In this document: positions 9,023-17,202 of the stretch, one piece after another
How positions within the stretch are numbered: position 1 is the stretch's first letter
Layout: each line of letters begins with the position of its first letter
Assembly: GCA_002412425.1 (NCBI GenBank)
Contig: DHVB01000062.1
Location: forward strand, 5,940 to 69,939
Reading direction: 5' to 3'
Origin: Bacteroidales bacterium UBA5219
GTDB taxonomy: Bacteria; Bacteroidota; Bacteroidia; Bacteroidales; ML635J-15
DNA length: 64,000 nt
Position numbers and translations under genes: made by a program
The notes under the pieces: model-generated
Told to the model about the DNA's origin: nothing
Database searches by the model: none
What the model saw: the letters and a program-made list of their open reading frames with translations, nothing else

Positions 9023-9153
9023 GGATAACAATGTATAAACACAATAGCGGGCAAATTGCAAATTTTAATATCCGAACTTTGCTTTAATATCTTGCAAGAT
9101 TTGAATGTTGGTGTTTCAAAGTCCGCTACTGTGTTTATACTAAATCGTTATGG
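9023..9153 (+). other. attC-like recombination site (attC-3)
   Basis: It opens with GGATAAC and closes with GTTATGG. The arms at 9033-9052 and 9121-9140 pair at 18 of 20 positions (core GTATAAACACA). The loop contains CCGAACTTTGC and TTGGTGTTTC. It is the last attC seen in the window; no matching end motif for a following cassette is visible downstream. Confidence 0.83.
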
Positions 9154-9242
9154 AGATTATTTGTAAAAATGAGCAAGACAACTTAGTTGATTTAAAAAGT
9201 GAAAACGACATTGTTGTAACACTTAAAAAAATAGAAAAATAA
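9150..9242 (+). CDS. Possible 30-residue peptide starting inside the attC-3 core
   Basis: An ATG formed by the attC closing motif (GTTATGG) opens a 30-codon frame that begins MEIICKNEQDNLVDL and ends VVTLKKIEK before TAA. It has charged, helix-like composition and no signal peptide. It may be the remnant of a gene whose cassette has decayed, or simply chance. There is no other support. Confidence 0.25.
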   Translation: MEIICKNEQDNLVDLKSENDIVVTLKKIEK

Positions 9243-9305
9243 CTATTTATACTGTTAAAAGGGAAATGGTAAAAGTCGAACCGAGCTTGCGAACTCACCG
9301 AAGGT

Positions 9306-9387
9306 AAAGTTAAAAGTGGTCTGCGGGTTTGGCTTTTCTTTATGAACTTTTTACTTTATAAACTTTCAACTGAATTTATTGTATTGC
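9306..9387 (+). repeat. Dispersed intergenic repeat, copy 1
   Basis: The stretch from AAAGTTAAAAG to TTTATTGTATTGC is repeated, about four-fifths identical by eye, at 22517-22597. Shorter related pieces flank 16134-16317. The ends (AAAGTTAAAAG and ACTTTTTACTTT) are loosely inverted, suggesting a small non-coding mobile or structural element. Confidence 0.6.
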
Positions 9388-9578
9388 AAATAATGCGAAA
9401 AACAGGATTTTGCTACATAAAAATTTCAAAATACGCTTTTAAATGCACAAATAAAAAGAGTGTTTGTTGATTTGTTTTTAAAACATTTAAGCACATAAAC
9501 ATAAATTTTATAATATTTGATTTTCTAAAATATTAAAAATTACTTCACAAAATTCTATAAAAAATTAGAAAACTACAT

Positions 9579-9586
9579 TATCTTTG
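9579..9586 (+). promoter_or_regulatory. Bacteroidota -7 box TATCTTTG
   Basis: It is an exact TAnnTTTG match ending 8 nt before the ATG at 9595, so the transcript leader would be only a few bases long. No clear -33 element is seen at the usual spacing. Confidence 0.5.
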
Positions 9587-9594
9587 ACTAAAAT

Positions 9595-10266
9595 ATGAAA
9601 AAAACTTACTTCTTTATATTGCTTTTATGTGTAACTAAACTAAGTCTTTCGCAATCAGACAGTTTGGTTAAGTGCGATTTTAGTTTTGAATTTAAACCTG
9701 GTTTGTATTTGCAGTTTTCAGATTTTAGAAGCAATTCGCCAATTCCTTTTGAATCAGTTGTTTACCCAGATTATTCTCATAAAGATTTTTATTATAATTT
9801 AGATACTGCAAAAACCATAATCTTTAACGATAAACACGGTTTGCTTATCAAAAAACAAATATCTGAAGTTTGGGGATTTTCTAAAAATGGAAAACCATAT
9901 ATTTATTGGTCTAACAAAGCAAATTTAATTCCTTTTGTAGGTTCTATTTCTCATTTTATTACAACAATTAATACAATTCGCCATATAAGTCCAGAACCTT
10001 ATTATGGTTCTTATTACTACAATCCTTACTATTATTCGCCACCAATGTCGAGAACCTATCAAACCGAAGAATTAAAACAATTTATAATTGATATGGAAAC
10101 TGGAAATATTCTTGAATATAGTGTGAAAAATGTAGAATCAATATTAAAACGAGAGCCACAAATTTATGATGAATTTTCAAAATTAAGGAAAAGAAAAAAG
10201 ACTAAACAACTGTTTTATTACGTTAGACTTTATAACGAAAAACGAGTTTTAATGATGAATGAGTAA
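9595..10266 (+). CDS. Secreted protein of unknown function
   Basis: The 223-residue product has a signal peptide (MKKTYFFILLLCVTKLSLSQ). The mature part contains FKPGLYLQFSDFRSNSPI, a pattern I associate with an unnamed Bacteroidota family of periplasmic or outer-membrane-associated proteins, then a Tyr-rich stretch (YYGSYYYNPYYYSPP) and a basic C-terminus. No catalytic motif is visible. It is followed 20 nt later by another exported protein and then folC, which suggests one transcript. Function is unknown. Confidence 0.75.
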   Translation: MKKTYFFILLLCVTKLSLSQSDSLVKCDFSFEFKPGLYLQFSDFRSNSPIPFESVVYPDYSHKDFYYNLDTAKTIIFNDKHGLLIKKQISEVWGFSKNGKPYIYWSNKANLIPFVGSISHFITTINTIRHISPEPYYGSYYYNPYYYSPPMSRTYQTEELKQFIIDMETGNILEYSVKNVESILKREPQIYDEFSKLRKRKKTKQLFYYVRLYNEKRVLMMNE

Positions 10267-10286
10267 ATTTTTAAAAACCATGTATA

Positions 10287-11144
10287 ATGTTAAGATTAGT
10301 AATTTTTATTTTTTTAATTAACTCCTATTTAATAGGTTTTGCACAAATTAATATTTCTCGCGGAAGTCAAGCAGAAATCAATACTTTTTTAAACTCAAAA
10401 ACTTATATTGTACTAAACAACACATTAATGTCTGACTACAATATGGAAATGAAAGAAGCCATCTTAAAACATTGGACAATAACAGATTACGAGTTTATTA
10501 CTGAATCAGAGTTTAAAAAACACAAATCAAATCCTAAAAATTCTTTTTTGATGATAAACCAAGTTTATTTTGAAAAAGACAAAACACAAACATTGTTTGA
10601 TTTTTTAATTTTATGTTTAGGTGGAAATTACAAAACCGTAAACGACATGCCAACTCTTTGTGCCATACCGCTTTGCTATCATGGTGCTTTGCAAGAAGCA
10701 TATGCTTATAAATTAGGATTAATGGTAAAATTCACTCAATTACATATAAAAACTTGCAAAAATAATCCAACTATAAGCGAGGATAAATTAGCAGAATATT
10801 ATATGAATAAAACAGGTAGTCCTAAAACCAAAACTTTTTATTTATTAAAAGAAGAAGTTGAACCTGAAATTAGAACAAAAAATTCTTTTGCTACAGCATA
10901 TCCATTTAATTTTGAATATGCAGACAAAGAAAAAATTAAAAACTTAATTGACAACAATGATGAAGATGCAATAATCCTACATATTTTAGGACCACAAACA
11001 AGCAACACACTTTCTTACTGTATAAAAATAATTATTGACACTCAGGAAGGCAATATTTATTATTACGACATGCACAAACTGAGCAATAAAAATGCAGACA
11101 GATTATTAAAAAGCGATTTAAAGAAATTAGCAAGTAAAAAATGA
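10287..11144 (+). CDS. Secreted protein of unknown function upstream of folC
   Basis: The 285-residue product starts with a signal peptide (MLRLVIFIFLINSYLIGFAQ) and is otherwise soluble-looking with mixed helix and strand. The segments YIVLNNTLMSDYNMEMKEAI and ENDEDAII-like acidic patches give no family assignment. Its stop overlaps the folC start by four bases (ATGA), so it is translationally coupled to folC, though a folate-related role does not follow from that. It may form an operon with the preceding secreted protein. Confidence 0.75.
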   Translation: MLRLVIFIFLINSYLIGFAQINISRGSQAEINTFLNSKTYIVLNNTLMSDYNMEMKEAILKHWTITDYEFITESEFKKHKSNPKNSFLMINQVYFEKDKTQTLFDFLILCLGGNYKTVNDMPTLCAIPLCYHGALQEAYAYKLGLMVKFTQLHIKTCKNNPTISEDKLAEYYMNKTGSPKTKTFYLLKEEVEPEIRTKNSFATAYPFNFEYADKEKIKNLIDNNDEDAIILHILGPQTSNTLSYCIKIIIDTQEGNIYYYDMHKLSNKNADRLLKSDLKKLASKK

Positions 11145-12439
11145 ATTACCAAGAAGTAATTGAATTTATGTTCAACTCTTTACCTATGTATCAAAGAGTT
11201 GGGGCAGCCGCTTATAAAGCAAATTTAGACAATACTCTAGCATTTGATAAAATTACTGGCTCGCCACATAAAAAATACAAAACCATTCATATTGCAGGTA
11301 CTAATGGCAAAGGTTCTGTTTCGCATAGTTTAGCATCAATTTTACAAGAAGCGGGCTACAAAACTGGTCTTTACACCTCGCCTCATCTTACCGATTATCG
11401 CGAAAGAATTAGAGTAAATGGAAAAAAAATAGAGGAAAGTTTTATTACAGAGTTTATAAATAGCCATAAAAATTTTATCAAAAATGTAAAACCTTCTTTC
11501 TTTGAAATGTCGGTAGCCTTAGCTTTTAAATATTTTGAGTTACAACAAGTTGAGGTCGCTGTTATTGAAGTTGGAATGGGCGGAAGATTGGATTCCACAA
11601 ATATTATTTTGCCAGAATTATCAGTAATTACAAATATTGGATTAGACCACACACAATTTTTAGGTAATAGTTTGGCTGAAATTGCCGGCGAAAAAGCTGG
11701 AATAATAAAGCAAAATATTCCTGTAGTAATTGGAGAAAGACAGAAAGAAACAGAAGAAGTTTTCTTAAAAAAAGCCAAAGAAAAGAACAGTAAAATAAGT
11801 TTTGCATCAGATAATTATGCTTGTAAAATTTTAAACTCAAATCTTAAATATTCAAATTTTGAGGTGGAGAAAAAAACAAGTGATAAATCTTACACTTTAA
11901 ATTTTAACTTATCGGGAAAATATCAAGAAAAAAACTTAGCTACAATACTTGAAACTGTTGATAATTTGAGAAATCAAGGATTTTGTATTTCTGATGAAAA
12001 TTTGAAACAAGGTTTAGAAAATCTTATAAAAAACACTGGTTTTCATGGCAGATGGGAAACTTTAAATGCCGAACCACTAACAATCTGTGACACAGGACAT
12101 AACAAAGATGGATTAAGCTATACTATCGAACAATTATTAAGTCTTGAGTTTAAAAAACTAAGATTTGTGCTTGGTTTTGTTAATGATAAAAATGTTGATG
12201 AAGTATTAAAGCTATTTCCAAAAAATGCTGAGTATTATTTTTGTAAAGCACAAATTCCACGAGCTTTAGATGAAAAAATACTGTTAGAAAAAGCAAATTT
12301 AGTTAGTATAAACGGCAAATCTTTTGAAAATGTAAGTTCGGCTTATCATGCTGCTAAAAAAGATGCTGATAAAAACGATGTGATTTTTATTGGAGGAAGC
12401 ACTTTTGTTGTGGCTGATTTGTTGCAAGAATTTGCATAA
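11141..12439 (+). CDS. folC: Folylpolyglutamate synthase / dihydrofolate synthase
   Basis: This Mur-ligase-family enzyme adds glutamate to folates, and many members also make dihydrofolate from dihydropteroate. The 432-residue length is normal. The P-loop AGTNGKGS lies at residues 52-59, followed by TGLYTSPHL, the EVGMGGRLDSTN segment and ITNIGLDHTQFLG, which carry metal and substrate ligands. The C-terminal domain has the ligase motif CDTGHNKDG. The ATG overlaps the upstream gene by four bases. Whether it is mono- or bifunctional cannot be told from sequence by eye. Confidence 0.95.
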   Translation: MNYQEVIEFMFNSLPMYQRVGAAAYKANLDNTLAFDKITGSPHKKYKTIHIAGTNGKGSVSHSLASILQEAGYKTGLYTSPHLTDYRERIRVNGKKIEESFITEFINSHKNFIKNVKPSFFEMSVALAFKYFELQQVEVAVIEVGMGGRLDSTNIILPELSVITNIGLDHTQFLGNSLAEIAGEKAGIIKQNIPVVIGERQKETEEVFLKKAKEKNSKISFASDNYACKILNSNLKYSNFEVEKKTSDKSYTLNFNLSGKYQEKNLATILETVDNLRNQGFCISDENLKQGLENLIKNTGFHGRWETLNAEPLTICDTGHNKDGLSYTIEQLLSLEFKKLRFVLGFVNDKNVDEVLKLFPKNAEYYFCKAQIPRALDEKILLEKANLVSINGKSFENVSSAYHAAKKDADKNDVIFIGGSTFVVADLLQEFA

Positions 12440-12466
12440 AGTTTTACGAATTGATATATATTTATA

Positions 12467-12474
12467 TATTTTTG
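12467..12474 (+). promoter_or_regulatory. Bacteroidota -7 box TATTTTTG
   Basis: It is an exact TAnnTTTG match 19 nt upstream of the GTG start at 12494, in the 54-nt gap after folC. It indicates an independent promoter for the hydrolase gene. Confidence 0.55.
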
Positions 12475-12493
12475 CAAAAATAAAAAAAACGAA

Positions 12494-15430
12494 GTGAAAG
12501 TTAAGTGTTTGCTGAAAGGGAAAAAACTATGGATTTTAATATCAATACTTTTAGCAGTAGTGATAAGTGTTTGTGTAGTTTTATTAACAAAAGAAAAAAC
12601 TAAAAGTCCTGAAACTGGTAAAGCATTTTTTTATAATTTTCCTGCAAAAATTTGTGATTCAATTACTGATTTGCGCACTACTGATGAGCAAATTGCTAGT
12701 TTGTTTATTTTAGCAAACCCACAAGATAGTTTAATAGCAACAAATGACTTTTTTTCTGGCTTTTTTTTCATTGAATATAATGGGCAAACTCTTCTTAATC
12801 GACAAAATGACAGCTGCACTAATAAATTAATTAGAGGAATTCACGAAAAAGAACTTAGAAATTTATTTGCAGATTCTATAAAAACTTTTTCATCTGAACT
12901 TTTAAATACAATTAGCGATACTGTTGTTCTGCTTAATTATTATAATTACCAAACAGACTTGCTTGTTAAACACAATATAAACGCATTGCTTATTGATGCA
13001 AATATTCCTGAAAAATTGGATTCTATAGCTGTGAAATTAATTTCAGATAGGCTGAAAATTAAATTAGACATTTTACATAAAAACAATATTCTGAGCATCT
13101 TGCATTTAGATAAAATTGACACAAAAGATGAAAAATCAGAACAATATTTACAAGAACTTTATTCAAACATAATTAATTCGGGTTTATGTGGTATAATAAT
13201 TTCAGAAAGTGAGCAGCTTAATTATTTTTCAGATTTTGATGGACTTGTTTTTAAGTTAACTAAACTGGGTGAGACAATAAATGAAAATCTTATTTGCTCA
13301 ACAAATGCATTTATTCTTTACGATGAAAAAGATATTAATAGTTTGAAAAACGACATTAAAAAACATACAAAAAAGAAGGATATATTTCTAAAAAGTTCTA
13401 AGTTTTTACGTGCTAGCATGTGGGCAAATCAAAAAACAGCACAAGACAGCACAAAACAATTGCTTGACCTAAATTTATTAGAAGCAAGAATTACAGAAGC
13501 ATCTATTACATTGCTAAAAAACTCTAATAATTTAATTCCTATTTCAGATATAAATCAAAAAATTCATATTTTAATTGCCAGTAAATCAAAATACACTGAT
13601 TTTATTAATATTATTTCAAATTACATTAATAATTATACCGTATCGTATTTTAATACTGATTCTAAAAAACCGCCTGTTATTCCAAGAGCTACAAACACTT
13701 TAATAGTTTTGTACGACACTAACTTTTCGGATTCTATTCCTAATCTTTTAAAAACAAGTCTATTAGAGTTTAAGCAACAAAAAATATTTTTAAATTTTGG
13801 CAAGCTTAGTTCTGAAATTTGCGAAATAGATGCAGATGCAATCTTACAAACTTATGACGACAGCTTTTTCTCACAATCATTTGTTGCACAAGCTATTTTT
13901 GGAGGAGTTGCTATTAAAGGAAGTCTTGCAAACAAATTAAACGACAGCATAAACTATGGACATGGAATAAAAACTACAAAAACTAGACTTAAATATTCTG
14001 TACCTGAAGAAGTGGGTTTAAATTCCGAAATATTATTAAAAATTGATAGCATTTTAAATTATGCTATATCTAGTGGTGTGTTTCCTGGATGTCAAATTTT
14101 TGTTGCTAAAAACGGAGTTGTTGTTCATAATAAATCTTATGGTTATCTTGATTATTCAAAAACAAATTCTGTAAAAAGTTCGGTTTTATACGATGTGGCT
14201 TCTTTAACAAAAATTTGTGCTACAACTCTTGCTACAATGAAAATGTATGAAACTGACAAAATTAATCTAAATGACAAATTATCTAAATATTTTAAAAACA
14301 CTTCTATTGATTATGGAAATATAAAACCCGACACTTTAATTTTTATCGACACTATTTCTATTAAAGGAAAATCCTTATCTGAAATCGAAGACTTGGTGCA
14401 AGATAAAGACACTATTCATTTAAACGACACATTAGTAGAGCTAACAGAAATTATCCTTACAAAAACAACACCTAAATCTAATATTTTTCAAGTTCCTGTT
14501 CGAGCTTTACTTGTTCATCAAAGTGGAATAAGTCCTTCATTGCCTATTTTAAAATACATGTTTTATTTAAAGTCTTATAAAGAATTTTTACAAAACGAAC
14601 ATTTAAAAACCGATAGTTTAGATTTTCTTGATTTAGACGATATTACACAAGAAGAAGCTTTTGATTTTTATTATAGTAAAAAATGGATTAAAGATTCTGC
14701 TGAACTAAAAATTGCAGAAAACATGTATTTAAAAAAGCGTTGGCAAGATAGTTTATATGAAGATGTAAAAAGATTGGGAACCTTTAAGCGAGAAGTTTAT
14801 CAATACACTGATATGAATATGATTTTAATGCAAGCAATTATTGATACAACAAATGAAAAAAGTTTAGATGTTTATGTAAAAACTGAATTTTACAAGAATT
14901 TAGGAATGAATAATACAACATTTTTACCTTTAGAGCAAAAAATTCCAAAAACAAGAATTGCACCAACCGAAAACGAAAAATTTTGGCGAAAACAAGTAAT
15001 ACATGGCAATGTACATGATCCTTCGGCGGCAATGCTAGGTGGAATATCAGGAAATGCTGGCTTATTTTCTACCGCCTCTGACTTGGGAATACTTGGACAA
15101 ATGTGGCTAAATGGAGGAACTTATGGAGGAAAAAGATATTTAAAACAAAATACTATAAAAATGTTTTCTTCTACTCAACCCGAAAATCATAGAGGATTGG
15201 GCTTTGATAAAGTGTCGATAAAAAATCTAAATGCAGCTTCAGCACCAGCAACAACATTTGGTCATACAGGTTTTACTGGCTGTGCTATGTGGATTGACCC
15301 AGAAAATGAAATTGTATATGTGTTTTTATCAAACCGCATACATCCCGATGTAAATAATAAAGGTATTTATGGACAAAATATTGTTAGGAAAACTCATCAA
15401 TGTATATACGATGCGATGATAAAAAACTGA
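12494..15430 (+). CDS. Fusion of a degenerate GH3-like region and a beta-lactamase-type serine hydrolase
   Basis: The 978-residue protein starts at GTG with a membrane anchor (LWILISILLAVVISVCVVLL). The N-terminal half resembles glycoside hydrolase family 3: EQIASLFIL near the start and ARITEASITLLKNSNNLIPI, which opens the GH3 C-domain. I cannot find the KHFPGHG or SDxxx active-site motifs, so this half may not be catalytic. The C-terminal half is a class C-type serine hydrolase with SLTK at Ser570, YTDMN at Tyr771 and HTG at His924. Such fusions are common in Bacteroidota and are thought to act on cell-wall sugars or peptides. An insertion between SLTK and the YTD motif holds repeated FIDTISIKG-like strands. 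Confidence 0.85.
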   Translation: MKVKCLLKGKKLWILISILLAVVISVCVVLLTKEKTKSPETGKAFFYNFPAKICDSITDLRTTDEQIASLFILANPQDSLIATNDFFSGFFFIEYNGQTLLNRQNDSCTNKLIRGIHEKELRNLFADSIKTFSSELLNTISDTVVLLNYYNYQTDLLVKHNINALLIDANIPEKLDSIAVKLISDRLKIKLDILHKNNILSILHLDKIDTKDEKSEQYLQELYSNIINSGLCGIIISESEQLNYFSDFDGLVFKLTKLGETINENLICSTNAFILYDEKDINSLKNDIKKHTKKKDIFLKSSKFLRASMWANQKTAQDSTKQLLDLNLLEARITEASITLLKNSNNLIPISDINQKIHILIASKSKYTDFINIISNYINNYTVSYFNTDSKKPPVIPRATNTLIVLYDTNFSDSIPNLLKTSLLEFKQQKIFLNFGKLSSEICEIDADAILQTYDDSFFSQSFVAQAIFGGVAIKGSLANKLNDSINYGHGIKTTKTRLKYSVPEEVGLNSEILLKIDSILNYAISSGVFPGCQIFVAKNGVVVHNKSYGYLDYSKTNSVKSSVLYDVASLTKICATTLATMKMYETDKINLNDKLSKYFKNTSIDYGNIKPDTLIFIDTISIKGKSLSEIEDLVQDKDTIHLNDTLVELTEIILTKTTPKSNIFQVPVRALLVHQSGISPSLPILKYMFYLKSYKEFLQNEHLKTDSLDFLDLDDITQEEAFDFYYSKKWIKDSAELKIAENMYLKKRWQDSLYEDVKRLGTFKREVYQYTDMNMILMQAIIDTTNEKSLDVYVKTEFYKNLGMNNTTFLPLEQKIPKTRIAPTENEKFWRKQVIHGNVHDPSAAMLGGISGNAGLFSTASDLGILGQMWLNGGTYGGKRYLKQNTIKMFSSTQPENHRGLGFDKVSIKNLNAASAPATTFGHTGFTGCAMWIDPENEIVYVFLSNRIHPDVNNKGIYGQNIVRKTHQCIYDAMIKN

Positions 15431-15498
15431 AAATTATAATAAAAAAAACAAAATAAACGTTTTATTTTACAGCATAATTAATCATAAACTTCAACAAT

Positions 15499-16146
15499 AT
15501 GAGAAAAACAATATTTTGCATACTATTATTATTTTTGACGATAAAAACCTACAGTCAAAATAAAAACATTTGTTCAATAGAAACTGATGCAAACTACTAT
15601 TATTACTTCATTGGAGACCATAAAGCCAATAATTTTAATTATGGCTTCTCATTGTTAATTTCCCATTATATAAGAAACTTAAAACTTAGTACAGGAATAA
15701 ATTATTCTACGAAATATTATGATTCTGCAGGAAGCGCATTTTATTCTACTGAAAAGCATAAACATTATTTACAATATTTAAATTTTCCAATTACTGCAAA
15801 TATTAAAATTTTTTCACGTAACAAATTTAGTTCAAGCATTCTTGCTGGATTTGTATTTAACCATATTATAGATTACAAAGTTAAGTTCTATTACATGAAC
15901 GGTAATATTGCAACTAAAAATAATTTATTAGCTAATAGACAATTAGGCGTAAGTTTTATGCTTGGCTCAACCTTCTCACAAACAATTGAAAACAAATGGA
16001 TATTAAATTTATCTCCTTTTGTTAGTTGTAGTTTAGTTCGTGACCATAAAGACCAAAGACCTGATTATACAAACATACCTAACAACAATTTATTTATAGG
16101 TTTAAAAATAGGAGTAGAATATATATTTTTATCAGTTAAAAGTTAA
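15499..16146 (+). CDS. Outer membrane beta-barrel protein
   Basis: The 215-residue protein has a signal peptide (MRKTIFCILLLFLTIKTYSQ) followed by alternating strands such as FNYGFSLLISHYI, LKLSTGINYSTKYY and LFIGLKIGVEYIF at the C-terminus. This fits the porin-like PF13568-type barrels common in Bacteroidota. No specific role can be given. The gene stands alone between the hydrolase gene and the convergent atp operon. Confidence 0.75.
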   Translation: MRKTIFCILLLFLTIKTYSQNKNICSIETDANYYYYFIGDHKANNFNYGFSLLISHYIRNLKLSTGINYSTKYYDSAGSAFYSTEKHKHYLQYLNFPITANIKIFSRNKFSSSILAGFVFNHIIDYKVKFYYMNGNIATKNNLLANRQLGVSFMLGSTFSQTIENKWILNLSPFVSCSLVRDHKDQRPDYTNIPNNNLFIGLKIGVEYIFLSVKS

Positions 16147-16209
16147 TAAAGTTTTTAAAGTTCGTAAAGTTGGATTGGATTAAATCATAATTCTAATCTA
16201 CATTTTAAC

Positions 16210-16284
16210 ATCGGGTGTTGAGCGATTCCAATATCGGGTGTTGAGCGATTCCAATATCGGGTGTTGAGCGAAGTCGAAACACCG
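16210..16284 (+). repeat. Tandem 23-bp repeat built on a hairpin element
   Basis: The unit ATCGGGTGTTGAGCGATTCC plus three bases occurs at 16210-16232 and 16233-16255, with a third partial unit from 16256 that continues into GAAGTCGAAACACCG. The last unit forms a hairpin between CGGGTGTT and AACACCG, an intergenic palindrome often seen in Bacteroidota. It lies between two convergent transcription units. Confidence 0.75.
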
Positions 16285-16318
16285 AAATTCTTTCAACTTT
16301 TAACTTTTAACTGCGTTG

Positions 16319-17194
16319 TTATCCTTTAAGTGCTTCTGCACCACTAGTAATTTCGATAAGTTCGTTTGTAATAGCTGCTTGACGAGCTTTATTATACATT
16401 AAAGTTAATTCTTTAATCATTTCTGTTGCATTATCAGTTGCTTGATGCATTGCTGTCATTCTAGCTCCTTGTTCTGCAGCGTTAGTATCTAAAATAGTTT
16501 TAAAAAATTGAATTTTTAAAGCTTTGGGAAGCATTTCGTCTAAGATCTTATTAATTTCTGGCTCGAAAATATACTCAGATGGATTAGTTTTTTCTTCAAC
16601 TTCTAGTGTCATTGGTAAAAATCGCTCTACTATTTGTTCGTGAACAGCGGCGTTTTTAAAGCTATTGTAAACCAAATCTATTCTTTCAAACTCTTCATTA
16701 GCAAATATTTCCATCAAAGATTCGCTAATTTTATTTGCATTAGAGTAAGTTAAATCGTCATAAATACCAATTTCTGTCTTATAGATTTCATAATTTGATT
16801 TTCTAATATAATCTATAGCTTTTTTACCTATACAATAAAATTTAACTTTTCCTTCTTTTGCTTGTTCTGCATAGTTTTCTTCTACATGGCTAATAGCTTT
16901 TTTACAAATATTTGTATTAAACGCACCACAAAGCCCTCTGTTTGAAGCCATTAGAACAATAAGTACAGTTTTAGATTCATTATCGTTAATAAAAATGTTT
17001 TTATGATTTTTATCTAAACCAGAACTTACTTCTTGTAACACTTCTGTTAGCTTTTCTGAATAAGGTCTAATTTGCGTAACCATATTTTGAGCTCTTTTCA
17101 ACTTAGCAGCCGCAACCATTTTCATAGCTGAAGTAATTTGCCTTGTTGACCTTACAGAAGCAATTCTATTACGTATATCTTTTAATCCTGCCAT
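16319..17194 (-). CDS. atpG: F-type ATP synthase gamma subunit
   Basis: The 291-residue central stalk subunit couples rotation of the c-ring to catalysis in the alpha/beta ring. The family N-terminus is evident (MAGLKDIRNRIASVRSTRQI, then AMKMVAAAKL), as are the SNRGLCGAFN motif and the C-terminal helix with MYNKARQAAITNELIEI. It is the last gene of the operon, 8 nt after atpA. The beta and epsilon genes that often follow are absent here. Confidence 0.97.
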   Translation of the reverse strand: MAGLKDIRNRIASVRSTRQITSAMKMVAAAKLKRAQNMVTQIRPYSEKLTEVLQEVSSGLDKNHKNIFINDNESKTVLIVLMASNRGLCGAFNTNICKKAISHVEENYAEQAKEGKVKFYCIGKKAIDYIRKSNYEIYKTEIGIYDDLTYSNANKISESLMEIFANEEFERIDLVYNSFKNAAVHEQIVERFLPMTLEVEEKTNPSEYIFEPEINKILDEMLPKALKIQFFKTILDTNAAEQGARMTAMHQATDNATEMIKELTLMYNKARQAAITNELIEITSGAEALKG

Positions 17195-17202
17195 GAATTA
17201 AT

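Larger units (their letters stand above)
5264..9147 (+). mobile_element. Integron gene cassette 3 (subtilase plus PrcB-like lipoprotein)
   Basis: It begins with GTTAGCCAAC (5263-5272), and its terminal attC opens with GTTGGATAAC (9020-9029), a reverse complement at 9 of 10 positions. At 3.9 kb it is the largest of the three complete cassettes and holds a subtilase and a lipoprotein. Unlike the others it has a long leader (5273-5517) before its first gene. Confidence 0.75.
9243..9594 (+). other. Gene-free stretch after the cassette array
   Basis: It contains one copy of a dispersed repeat (9306-9387), AT-rich spacer and a promoter box at 9579-9586. No further attC-like hairpin or gene was found. 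It probably marks the return from cassette DNA to ordinary chromosome. Confidence 0.5.
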
